In this document: positions 50,146 through 61,151 of the stretch, in pieces
How positions within the stretch are numbered: the stretch's first letter is position 1
Layout of the letters: each line of letters opens with the position of its first letter
Assembly: GCA_910574455.1 (NCBI GenBank)
Contig: CAJSYZ010000005.1
Span: forward strand, 6,324,001 to 6,388,000
From: Trichaptum fuscoviolaceum
Taxonomy: Eukaryota > Basidiomycota > Agaricomycetes > Hymenochaetales > Trichaptaceae
Direction of reading: 5' to 3'
Length of the DNA: 64,000 nt
Notes under the pieces: generated by a model
The model's database searches: none
What the model was told of the DNA's origin: nothing
What the model saw: the letters and a program-made list of their open reading frames with translations, nothing else
Translations under genes and position numbers: made by a program

Positions 50146-50322
50146 CATCAGGGATTGCTTACGGCGGCTGGCGCGTCCTGAAGCTTCCTTAAATGGGTTG
50201 AAGCGTTGTCATGCCTGCCTGAGGTGTTGCCTGGCTGCCTGATGGCCTTAAAACGGCGTTTCAGGACAAAACCAGTGCGTAAGGAGGGAAGCTGTACATC
50301 AGGTGGCAAGTCAGACTCAAGT
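50146..50322 (+). repeat. MITE-like repeat M, diverged copy 3
   Basis: Starts CATCAGGGATTGCTTACGGC and ends GTCAGACTCAAGTG. It shares termini and scattered words with copies 1-2 but has a different centre. Confidence 0.45.
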
Positions 50323-50585
50323 GAGATTTACTACTACTACCACTACTGTACTCAAGTGAACTTGGACCTCTGTTTTGAGATTTCAAGCTACCTTCATCTT
50401 CATGACATCTTGAAAGCGACAGCAAACACCATTGACAACCTCAGTCTACAATGATCATTCAACGAGAAGCAATTCAATAATAGATACAATCACGATGCTC
50501 CTGGCAACTTTTGAAGACAAGAGCATGCACTCAACAATTTACTCAACAAGATAACACCGTTAGCACTATTCAAACGGGCCTCAGC

Positions 50586-51444
50586 CTACTCAATATCGAG
50601 CATTGGGAAGTGATGGATTACTGTATCCGGTAAGGCCAAGGCATCTTGATTCAAGACGGAAGCAACAGCAAACGTGCTGTGCGCGTCGATTGCCGCATCT
50701 AATAGAGCAGATGCAAGTGAGAAGATGGTCAGCCTGAGTGACAACTTGAAAAGGATAACTTACAATGGACTTGAGCAGCCGACAGCTCAACTTCGGCCCA
50801 ATTGCTCATCGTGACCAAGACATCTTTTTCGATGTTTGTCTGCAGGAGCCTGCCCGCCATCTCCTCCAGCTTTATAAACGGTTGCGGAAACTTGAACCAG
50901 AGACGGGGGTTCAGAAGCAGCTGGAGCCAAGTTGGCGTTCTTGGCCAGAAATCGGGGTAAACGAAGCGCGCCCCAATCTGTCAAATCGACACAGGAGGAT
51001 ACGGGAATGTCAAATTTATTCCTGATGCGAGTCGCATCACCTGCCAATTAGTTCAGTTATGCCGCATAATGAGAGAAGAAATGGGATTGTCGTACCAGCG
51101 ATTCCTGCTGACACTTTCCATACAGTTTCATCACCTAATAATTGTTCCAATCTTGGGGGAAGAGCATTAAGTAGATGAGTCCGGAGGAGGAACACATGTT
51201 GCTGAACCGCGAGTTGGATGAGGTCCACGCGATATAGCTCTGGTGAGTTACTCGCCCATTCAATGTCGAGGGCAACGAAGCGTCGTTCCGGGGCATCCGG
51301 CAAGGAAGCATAGATGACGTCTACGGCATTCTCCATCGTCGCGGTGGTCAGACATACTTCAGGAACAAGAGGTCCGAGTGTATAACTGCGAAGTTGAAGA
51401 AGAGGCGTTGGCGGAACCCCCAGGTAGTCGAGGAGATGTTGCAT
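50586..51444 (-). pseudogene. WRN/RNase D-like 3'-5' exonuclease, one frameshift
   Basis: Exons are 51096-51444, 50764-51040 and 50586-50698, with introns of 55 and 65 bases. The DEDD exonuclease domain shows motif I FVALDIEWASN (Asp and Glu), LIQLAVQQHVFLLR, the middle region VWKVSAGIAGDATRIRNKF, VDLTDW, then SNWAEVELSAAQVHYAAIDA, the last motif with its conserved Tyr and Asp. The frame shifts at a GGGG run (50971-50974): DWG must become DWARF to reach the conserved end. This is either a real mutation or a one-base assembly error. The N-terminus is uncertain; MQHLLDYLGV at 51444 may be preceded by another exon. Such enzymes trim nucleic-acid 3' ends. Confidence 0.7.
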
Positions 51445-51449
51445 CTGTT

Positions 51450-52278
51450 TGTGAAGCTGGCAAAAAGTCAGTGCAGTGATTTTGAGAGGAAATAGAAAGT
51501 AAGCACGATTTTTTGCATCCTAGATATCCTCCTTTGTGTCCAAGGAAGTCTTCGCGCGATGCGTACTCGAAGCACAGCATGGTCAATCAATAGGAGCATG
51601 TGGAGCCCCAACAGAATGTGATAAAAGTTCATGGCGAAGGGTTGAATGGGTGGGTGGGTGGCGGGGAGGGGCGACACCCACTCCGAGTTCACATTTATAC
51701 AAAGCTCTTGCACGCATTTTTCTGATGCCTTATTCTTCTGGGAAAAGAAGAGAGGAATCTATCAGTGCATTGTACTATGGCTCGGATAAACCTCAAGCTG
51801 AACTGACAGGAGGAGAAAAGAAGGATTTCTTCTAGATGACTCGATTATGAGGCTTCTTTTCATTTTATGCACAAACAAACAAGAAAGTGAGTCAGGTTAA
51901 CTCCGAAGAAGTCGGGAAGACATAGCTCACTACACAAGAAGCTGTTTCATCAGCTCTAGAAGGCAAAGCCACGAGTAAGCCGTCATACAATCAGTCATCC
52001 CTGGACACAACTCGAAACCGGAACCATGCCGATATGGGAAATGGGATCAATGCACCCCAATCCGCTTTGAAAGAAGTAGATTGAATGAAGGCACGTTTCT
52101 TGACCTTAGAGCTGGGGGGATTGCGCTGTCGGCCGATAATCGACTTATTCTGCATATTGAAACCGAGCGATCTCCGTTTCGGCGGCAATGGTGGTGGCAC
52201 AGAGGTGTTTGTCGTGGAATAGGACATGACTACTTGAACGATATCTAAGATGAAGTAATACTTTTTCCCGTTTGATGC
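51450..52278. other. no firm gene
   Basis: Short ORFs (51468-51713 and 51991-52335, minus) have no recognised family. The first may hold the upstream exon of the exonuclease gene. Confidence 0.3.
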
Positions 52279-52356
52279 ATTCGCAATTTGCGTCGTGAGC
52301 TGCTTTGCCAACGTCAGGTAGACTGTTTGACGCACCTCTCATCAATGAGCTCGAGC

Positions 52357-53420
52357 TCAAGGTTGCGGTACTCGAGGCATCGGACGCAAATACCGACACC
52401 GGAATTTCCGAAATCGATCCAGAGGATGGGGTGTGGTGAGGAGGCTGATCCCATCGAGCTCGCCTTCGCGTTTGGTGATCTCGGGCTTCTTGACGTCCGC
52501 GTACAGGAAGAAGTCGCAGAAGAGCGCTTGAGCCTGCCTAGGGCTTGCGCTTTTGAACTCGATCCAAACATCCATGCCACCGGGGCGCGAGAGCGCGGGG
52601 TCGAAACGCTCAAGATGGTTCGTCGCTGCGACGAGAAGAGGAAGCGGCCAACAGCAGCGGCGACACCATCAAGTGCATTAAGAAGGCCAGAAAGAGAGAG
52701 CGTGTTCACGTCGGATAGAGTGTCATATTTCTTGCTTTTCTTCTTCTTGCCAATTTCTTCATTGTCGTCATCATCGTCATCTTATCCTTGTTGTCGGACA
52801 ACAAAGAGCTCTTCTTCTTACCACCAGGAACACAGGTTGAGGACCCGTCGCGCGAAGTTGAGCGAGTGAATGCAGCGTCAAGGTCCTCGAGAAGGACAAT
52901 TCACGGGGCAGGCACACGGCCCATAAGTGACGACAACGTCACATCGTTCATCCAAAAAGCGGAACGTGAGATGGCGAGAATGTCGAGCATGAGCGCGCCA
53001 GCAAGGGCATGGATCAACGATGATCTGCCCAAGCCAGGGACACGATAGAGGAAATTGTCGCGACGAGAGTGGTTACCACGGTCAGCGCACCACTGATTCA
53101 GAAAGAGAGGTTAAACTTTCAGTCGATGTGTGGCACTTTATGTACATACCTTCTCTGATTGCAAGAAGTCCCTTGTGTCGGCAAGGAGCATCTCTTAAAT
53201 CCCCGCCATGAGCCATGGAATCAGCGAAATAGATATGAATTTGATGGTCGTCTGGTGAGGCAAACTGGAAGCCTTTGAGCTCCTCATCTCCGAATGACTT
53301 GTCTCTGAAAGAAGACTTGCCCGGCAAGATGGTGCGCGCTGTCGTCTCGAACTCGTAAGCGTGCTGGCCATTCTAAGCGCTTCAACAACCATAGCATCAG
53401 CCAGTCATGTAGTTGTGTTC
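52357..53420 (-). pseudogene. BCS1-like AAA ATPase pseudogene, copy 1
   Basis: BCS1-type mitochondrial AAA proteins have an N-terminal BCS1_N domain and an ATPase core. Here DWLMLWLLKRLEW begins the N-domain. The ATPase core reads VPGLGRSSLIHALAGALML: the Walker A Lys is Arg (GLGRSS). A TGA interrupts just before the Walker B strand IVLLEDLDAAF. Another frameshift splits LSGLLNALDGVAAAVGRFLF from ATNHLERFDPALSRPG and MDVWIEFKSASPRQAQALF. With a changed P-loop, a stop and shifts, this cannot encode an active enzyme. Confidence 0.8.
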
Positions 53421-54000
53421 ATCGGGTCATGAGCTATTGTTGCAATAGCGGATAACTACTAGGGCTACTTACCAGTCCCCACAACAATGAAAGTGTCTCC
53501 GGAAGTCTCTAGTTTCCAACCTGACCATGGCTGTCAGTGGTGGTAGCGGACGACGGAGGGCCTGTGATGCCAGTGTCAGACCCCACGTGGGAAGTCATCA
53601 TGTCGATGCTGGGTACTACTAGTAGCAGGAGTGCGATGGCAATGGTGGTGGTGCTGTCTGGCGGTGTTCCAGAATTGCACCATCTTGCGTGCGCTGTAAA
53701 CGGTGTGAGCTAGGATTCTGTATCAAATGGTATGTAAATAACGTGAAGTAAAAGGATTGAGAAGGAGAATAAACTCACCAGCCTTGAACTCCTGTGCCAT
53801 GCTCGTGCAGACCTCTGTCTCCCATTCCGCCCAGATCTGTTACGACATAATTTAGTACAAAGTGCAGGAGAGCAGCGCATGGAAGATGTCGTATGTGAAG
53901 GAGACAGCGCCAAGGTTGAAGAAAATGACAAGCCTCAAGGTAGTGCAAGAGGATGAGATGAGAGAGTTTGTGCGCATGGTGGGGGAGTTGAGGAAGGGGC

Positions 54001-54219
54001 TCAGTCTGGGAAAAGGCGAGCGGCGATGTCCACGTCGGGCTCTTGCTGACTCGGAGTCGGGAAAACAATACTACCAAGTTGCATGTCTGTCTTTGAATCA
54101 AGGTTGGTCGCAAAGCCCATTTGTTCCAGCTCCTCCGTCGTCTGCCAGAAGGCAATAGCATAAGTCAAGCCGTCCAGTTCCCTCTGACCTAGAACGTCCC
54201 GAGAATAACAACCGGTCAT
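54001..54219 (-). pseudogene. trypsin-like protease tail fragment, copy 1
   Basis: RELDGLTYAIAFWQTTEELE resembles HDGFTYGVPIWQQLSEM of the protease gene at 54768-57393. The fragment lacks the catalytic residues. Repeated at 60370-60588. Confidence 0.45.
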
Positions 54220-54767
54220 TCCATTAAAATTATTATACCTAATAGTTGTCGAGCAGAGCAGTTGTAGTAGTAGCCGGACCGACCTTCGCCCCTCAGGCTT
54301 AGTTTACTAGTACTAGTAGTTTCCGACTTCAAGCTGACCTCCGAATCGGAAGAACTTCCGAGTCAGAGCCTGAGACCGAGTCGTGGGACTTCAAGTTCAG
54401 CTCAAAAGTTCAAGTTGCCGAACAGTGACCCGTAACGATGTTCGGTCTTCAGGTTGGTAGACCCGGATTCGAGCCAGTCGTGAATTTATCGAGCAGTAAT
54501 TAGAGCATCACTGGTGCCAGTGAGTCCAAGTCCGACTCGGAATAGTTAGTAAACAATTCATATCGTTTTTTATTTACATACAGTCATACAACAACTTGAA
54601 TACCGATGCACAGAAAACACAAGTATAAGGTCGACGAACACAGAACAGGAGACAAACATACAAAGACACAACTTGAATACTAGTGGTATGCACTGGTATG
54701 AGGTAATACTACGAAAAGAAAACAGTTAGAAATAGTTTGAGTACAAGCCTGAGTCCTCACTGGCAGG

Positions 54768-57393
54768 CTACTTCGTCTGACTCCGAGTCTGCGGTTTAAG
54801 TGAATTAAAAGGTTCCAATGCTGCTCGTTCCCGCTCAACCTTGTGGTGCTCCTCATTAAACCACGCTTCCCATGTCCTCGAGCCCTTGTTAGCCCTAGTT
54901 ACCTTAATCTGTGGATGATATTCCGCAAGTTCCGACATCACTGCATCATCCTTTTGTGATTCGAATCCGAAATGAATATCACCGTAACCGGAGGTGCGCA
55001 TCTCCGACAATTGTTGCCAAATAGGGACTCCGTAAGTGAACCCATCGTGTTGCCATTCCGTCGAAGTCGTAACAAAGATGATTGTACCAAGTGCGTTGGC
55101 ATCCTGGTCGATGACCAAGCTTCCGGAATCACCTTGGTCTCCAAATATACGGCTACGACCACCGAAGTGCTTGCCGGGTGGAAATTGCAGGACCGCCTGC
55201 CAGCAACTCTCGACGCCCTTTACACCTTCTTTGATTCCACAGGCTTTGCGACGTTTGCCTTTACCGGAGAATGTGACATCAAATTCTAGTGTAAGATCGA
55301 CCCAGTAGGAAGTGAGATTGTTATAAACGCCCACTGTGTGGCCAGTTGTCCAACCAAACTTATATACCCGTCTTGTTTCAAGCTTCGAGGATACGACCTT
55401 TGTGCCATCATTCGCTAGTGCTCTATGGAGCTGCTTATCTTTAATCGCTTGTTCGTCCGTTTCTTCTTGATAAAGACGGCTGTAGATGTCGCGCGGTTTC
55501 GTGAAATCTTTGATATGCACCAGACCATCATGTACTTGAGTGCCTTCCTTCCATCCCATGAACTCCAGAATGTCGTCGAAAGCAGCTGAACCACACATGC
55601 TCTTTGGTTCATACCTTCTCAAGTCTGCATAATTCCAAAATTGCCCCTTCCCATGCTGCTCGCAGAGAGTAGTCTTGTCAGATGGGGAACGGTCGTCACA
55701 AATCCTGATCAACGCCCAGTCCGATGCATAGGGTGCTTGCTAGTCCTCGGCTTCTTCGCGTCATCTTTCTTATTAAACCGATTGAACCTTCCCGGAGAGA
55801 ATTCGACATATCCAAACTGCTCCATACACTGGAAATTCAATTCGCATCTCTTGACCTTGTTGAAGAAAGCTGTCGCGTCATCGCATTCCTTTTGGACTTC
55901 CTTCTTTACAACCTGATCTTTTATGATCTTCTTATCCACGAGAAGATCGAATTCTTTCCTCTGCTTTTCCAACTCGCGTTCCATCATTCGTAAGTGGTCA
56001 GCCAGCTTCTCAGGCGTGAACAGCGAAACATAGGCCGTATAATTCGAGTTCTCGTCATGTTTGTAGTCGATGTACTGAGAGGCTTCCGTGATTTTATAGT
56101 TCTTGCCATCGCCTTTCGATGTTTTGTTGCCCTTCTTGTTCCCTTTGACCCCTTCTTGCCCTTCTTATTGCATTTCTTGCCTTTCTTCAAGCTGGCATCC
56201 TCCAAGTTGCTTTCAGAATCCTCAGGATGAAGATGGAACTGTAAATTAAATGGAATGGTGCCATGTCGACAACCGAGGGCATATAAGATGGGCTCCTCGT
56301 TTTGTATCTTAATCCCAAACAGTGACCCGGTTGAATAGCTGTCATACTGCGTTTTGCCCCTGGTCTCAGTGATGCCAAGGCATATCCCAACACATGTGGT
56401 GAAAGGCGCAGCAAGGCGCTGTAAGTACGTGTTGGCGGTATGGCGATCTTCATAGTTGCCCATTATACGTGGCTCTAGAACCATAGGGCTTGCTCGGATC
56501 AGGCGGGAGCGGCTGGCGGGAGTGGACGAGATATTTTTCGATCCTGTAGGCCAGCCTTGGCCTTGAACACCGTGAGCGGCGTCAGAGTCACTATGAGGGT
56601 CGTTGATGCTCTGACCGGGGGCAGACGGAGTGAAAGATGGTCTAGGGCGCTTTAGGTGGTGATTGCCATCGACAGCCTCAGGAACGTCATCGTCACCAGC
56701 CTGAGTACGGTTACGCTTCATATTAGCAGGGCCATCTGTGTTATCGCCGGAAGCCAGTTTGATATGTCGTTCCCTAATCTCGACCTCGACATCATAAATT
56801 GCGAGCTCCCATAGTATGTCCTTCACCCTCTCCGCAGCCCAGCATCCCACTTTAGGGTGGAGACTGGGCTCCGTATCAACTCCGATCATAACAACGACGG
56901 GCCACTCATTTTCAGCGAGCAACTCGTGTCTAATGCCCACACTGGCAGGGCGTTCGAGGCCAACGCGGTTAACCTCAAATAGGTTCGCCTTTCCGTGCCC
57001 CTCGAGATATAGTGCCTTGAATATCGGCAATATTTTTGGGAACAAGTCTGCATCCCAGAACTCAGTAATGCGGTGATCACCCACAACCCCTACGCATTTC
57101 CACATGTTAGTCCGTTCCCAGTCGCCGCCGGTGCGCCCGACCAGGCGAGGAGCCCCCTCCAGGCCATAGTAATATTCCTCCTGTTCTAAAGGCGAGATAG
57201 TTTCCCTTCGTGTGGCGCGATTTGGTGCCAGTGTACAGTGAGCCTGTACGACGGTAGGCGCCTGAGTTGGGGAAGTACTGCCAGGTCGGACAGTGTCAAC
57301 TTCGCGAGTCGACATGCCAGTGTGAGTGTTTGTTGGCATCCGAGGGGTTCTATGAGGCACTATTGATCCGCTCATACTCTGATTCTCTGCCAC
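54768..57393 (-). pseudogene. trypsin-like serine protease with fungal N-terminal domain, frameshifted
   Basis: The N-terminal frame (57393 to about 56150) starts MAENQSMSGS, is Ser/Thr/Pro-rich, then holds YYYGLEGAPRLVGRTGG and VVVMIGVDTEPSLHPKVG, a domain that precedes trypsin-like modules in many fungal proteins. His of the triad lies in LGCRHGTIPF (codon near 56264), Asp in YASDWALIRI (near 55720) and Ser in GDQGDSGSLVID (near 55125). All three are kept. Two breaks occur: a GGGG run at 56150-56153 within a Lys/Gly-rich linker, and KPRTSK against APYASDW near 55735, which may instead be a short intron. After the first break the frame continues NYKITEASQYIDYKHDENS. The stop is at 54768. If the breaks are errors, this is an intact gene of about 860 codons. 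Confidence 0.65.
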
Positions 57394-57849
57394 GAGTAGA
57401 AGTAGTCAACAAAGCAGGACTACCGGCGAAGGAGAAAGTAGGACTCACCTGGCCATATGCCATCGATTACACCTTCTAGTCTCTGCCTTGCAGATCGAAT
57501 ACTATTTTCCTCGTTGGATGGGCGAAAGCCCGTGATCTGCCGAGACAATTCTATCAAATCAAAGCCTTCCCTTGGCGAAGCTGGATATCACCTCATTAAT
57601 CATTGCTGCTGGTATAGGAGAACGTAGTAGAAAGCTGTAGGACTCACGCGGAATCGGATTTCTACGCGATGGCTTGGATGATGCCAGCATGATGCTGATT
57701 CAAGTTGAAGTCGTTGCTGTTGTGCTTTCGAGTTCAAGATGAATAGGTAGTACTATTGGGACGAAATGGGAAAGAATGCAGTGGGAAACTGAGTGCGTCG
57801 TCTTCAACCAGTGGCACTCAGGCTGGCAGTGCCATGGCACCGGCAGTGC

Positions 57850-58052
57850 TTACTACTACTACTACTACTAGTAGTAGTAGTACTACTTACTACTAGTAGT
57901 AGTAGTACTACTTACTACTAGTACAGCCGGTTACTAGTAGTACTACTTACTACTAGTACAGCCGGTTACTAGTAGTACTATCTTACTACTAGTACAGCCG
58001 GTTACTAGTAGTACTACTTACTACTAGTACAGCCGGTTACTAGTAGTACTAA
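57850..58052 (+). repeat. TAC/TAG microsatellite and 35-base minisatellite seeded by a Tc1 end
   Basis: After TAC/TAG triplets, the unit TACAGCCGGTTACTAGTAGT plus TACTACTTACTACTAG is repeated four times (CAGCCGG at 57924, 57959, 57994 and 58030; periods 35, 35, 36). CAGCCGGTTACTA is the end of the Tc1 element at 33094. The last unit runs on into AAAGATGATTGTC, close to the inner terminal repeat of the Tc1. Confidence 0.8.
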
Positions 58053-58655
58053 AGATGATTGTCCCCCCCCTGATTTCTGGTTTTTCGAGTTTTATTACTT
58101 CCACATAGCAGCAAAAATTCTATAAATATTTGTGTATAACTGCATCTTTGTTCTACGTATAATAGTATAGAAAGAAAGGAAATTCTCAATCTAAGTAAGA
58201 AGATAACAAGGACTTTCTGTGTTCTCGGGGTTACCAAATTTGGCATCATTTTCGTCTTTATATGCTGCCGGAAACTCTCATCTCAAACCCATAAAGCTTC
58301 AAAATTTAGCAGCATATAGCTATATGTCTACTTGTCCTACTATAGGAGTTTCATGACTGGTTATTGCCTGCATGGCTCTTGAAAGTGCCGAGTACCTCAA
58401 AAATGCCAAATAAAGCCAAAATTTGCTTTTAATTCATGAATCTGACATTCTTTCTGTAATATCTTCTGAACAACTAATCAGATACTCTTGATAATTTTAT
58501 GATGTATAGTAAGACATCTAAAGAAGCTTTCTGCAAAGTTAGAATGGTGAATGCACTGTGCATTCTGTTGTAAAAAATCAACATATCCTGTAACTTAGGC
58601 CTTTTGAGTAATTTCCCACGACACCAAAAACACTCAGGCTGGCACTGGCATTCGA
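58053..58655. other. AT-rich, no gene seen
   Basis: Possibly the remains of a Tc1-family MITE whose left end is the last minisatellite unit. No matching right end was found. Confidence 0.3.
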
Positions 58656-58733
58656 ATTCGCAATTTGCGTCGTGAGCTGCTTTGCCAACGTCAGGTAGAC
58701 TGTTTGACGCACCTCTCATCAATGAGCTCGAGC

Positions 58734-59797
58734 TCAAGGTTGCGGTACTCGAGGCATCGGACGCAAATACCGACACCGGAATTTCCGAAATCGATCCAGA
58801 GGATGGGGTGTGGTGAGGAGGCTGATCCCATCGAGCTCGCCTTCGCGTTTGGTGATCTCGGGCTTCTTGACGTCCGCGTACAGGAAGAAGTCGCAGAAGA
58901 GCGCTTGAGCCTGCCTAGGGCTTGCGCTTTTGAACTCGATCCAAACATCCATGCCACCGGGGCGCGAGAGCGCGGGGTCGAAACGCTCAAGATGGTTCGT
59001 CGCTGCGACGAGAAGAGGAAGCGGCCAACAGCAGCGGCGACACCATCAAGTGCATTAAGAAGGCCAGAAAGAGAGAGCGTGTTCACGTCGGATAGAGTGT
59101 CATATTTCTTGCTTTTCTTCTTCTTGCCAATTTCTTCATTGTCGTCATCATCGTCATCTTATCCTTGTTGTCGGACAACAAAGAGCTCTTCTTCTTACCA
59201 CCAGGAACACAGGTTGAGGACCCGTCGCGCGAAGTTGAGCGAGTGAATGCAGCGTCAAGGTCCTCGAGAAGGACAATTCACGGGGCAGGCACACGGCCCA
59301 TAAGCGACGACAACGTCACATCGTTCATCCAAAGAGCGGAACGTGAGATGGCGAGAATGTCGAGCATGAGCACGCCAGCAAGGGCATGGATCAACGATGA
59401 TCTGCCCAAGCCAGGGACACGATAGAGGAAATTGTCGCGACGAGAGCGGTTACCACGGTCAGCGCACCACTGATTCAGAAAGAGAGGTTAAACTTTCAGT
59501 CGATGTGTGGCACTTTATGTACATACCTTCTCTGATTGCAAGAAGTCCCTTGTGTCGGCAAGGAGCATCTCTTAAATCCCCGCCATGAGCCATGGAATCA
59601 GCGAAATAGATATGAATTTGATGGTCGTCTGGTGAGGCAAACTGGAAGCCTTTGAGCTCCTCATCTCCGAATGACTTGTCTCTGAAAGAAGACTTGCCCG
59701 GCAAGATGGTGCGCGCTGTCGTCTCGAACTCGTAAGCGTGCTGGCATTCTAAGCGCTTCAACAACCATAGCATCAGCCAGTCATGTAGTTGTGTTCA
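58734..59797 (-). pseudogene. BCS1-like AAA ATPase pseudogene, copy 2
   Basis: It carries the same stop, Walker A change and frameshift as copy 1, so the gene was already dead when the segment was duplicated. In the N-domain it reads LECQHAYEFETTARTIL, where copy 1 has one extra base. Confidence 0.8.
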
Positions 59798-60369
59798 TCG
59801 GGTCATGAGCTATTGTTGCAATAGCGGATAACTACTAGGGCTACTTACCAGTCCCCACAACAATGAAAGTGTCTCCGGAAGTCTCTAGTTTCCAACCTGA
59901 CCATGGCTGTCAGTGGTGACGACGGAGGGCCTGTGATGCCAGTGTCAGACCCCACGTGGGAAGTCATCATGTCGATGCTGGGTACTACTAGTAGCAGGAG
60001 TGCGATGGCAATGGTGGTGGTGCTGTCTGGCGGTGTTCCAGAATTGCACCATCTTGCGTGCGCTGTAAACGGTGTGAGCTAGGATTCTGTATCAAATGGT
60101 ATGTAAATAACGTGAAGTAAAAGGATTGAGAAGGAGAATAAACTCACCAGCCTTGAACTCCTGTGCCATGCTCGTGCAGACCTCTGTCTCCCATTCCGCC
60201 CAGATCTGTTACGACATAATTTAGTACAAAGTGCAGGAGAGCAGCGCATGGAAGATGTCGTATGTGAAGGAGACAGCGCCAAGGTTGAAGAAAATGACAA
60301 GCCTCAAGGTAGTGCAAGAGGATGAGATGAGAGAGTTTGTGCGCATGGTGGGGGAGTTGAGGAAGGGGC

Positions 60370-60588
60370 TCAGTCTGGGAAAAGGCGAGCGGCGATGTCC
60401 ACGTCGGGCTCTTGCTGACTCGGAGTCGGGAAAACAATACTACCAAGTTGCATGTCTGTCTTTGAATCAAGGTTGGTCGCAAAGCCCATTTGTTCCAGCT
60501 CCTCCGTCGTCTGCCAGAAGGCAATAGCATAAGTCAAGCCGTCCAGTTCCCTCTGACCTAGAACGTCCCGAGAATAACAACCGGTCAT
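60370..60588 (-). pseudogene. trypsin-like protease tail fragment, copy 2
   Basis: Identical translation to 54001-54219. Confidence 0.45.
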
Positions 60589-61151
60589 TCCATTAAAATT
60601 ATTATACCTAATAGTTGTCGAGCAGAGCAGTTGTAGTAGTAGCCGGACCGACCTTCGCCCCTCAGGCTTAGTTTACTAGTACTAGTAGTTTCCGACTTCA
60701 AGCTGACCTCCGAATCGGAAGAACTTCCGAGTCAGAGCCTGAGACCGAGTCGTGGGACTTCAAGTTCAGCTCAAAAGTTCAAGTTGCCGAACAGTGACCC
60801 GTAACGATGTTCGGTCTTCAGGTTGGTAGACCCGGATTCGAGCCAGTCGTGAATTTATCGAGCAGTAATTAGAGCATCACTGGTGCCAGTGAGTCCAAGT
60901 CCGACTCGGAATAGTTAGTAAACAATTCATATCGTTTTTTATTTACATACAGTCATACAACAACTTGAATACCGATGCACAGAAAACACAAGTATAAGGT
61001 CGACGAACACAGAACAGGAGACAAACATACAAAGACACAACTTGAATACTAGTGGTATGCACTGGTATGAGGTAATACTACGAAAAGAAAACAGTTAGAA
61101 ATAGTTTGAGTACCGAGTCCTCCCAGTACTACTACTACATCCGAGGCAAGC

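Larger units (their letters stand above)
52279..54744. repeat. 2.46-kb segmental duplication, copy 1
   Basis: Nearly identical to 58656-61113 (a few substitutions; copy 1 is 8 bases longer through two small indels, one near 53535-53545). Both copies hold a BCS1-like pseudogene and a protease-tail fragment. Confidence 0.92.
58656..61113. repeat. 2.46-kb segmental duplication, copy 2
   Basis: Partner of 52279-54744, same orientation, offset 6377 bases at the left edge. Confidence 0.92.
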
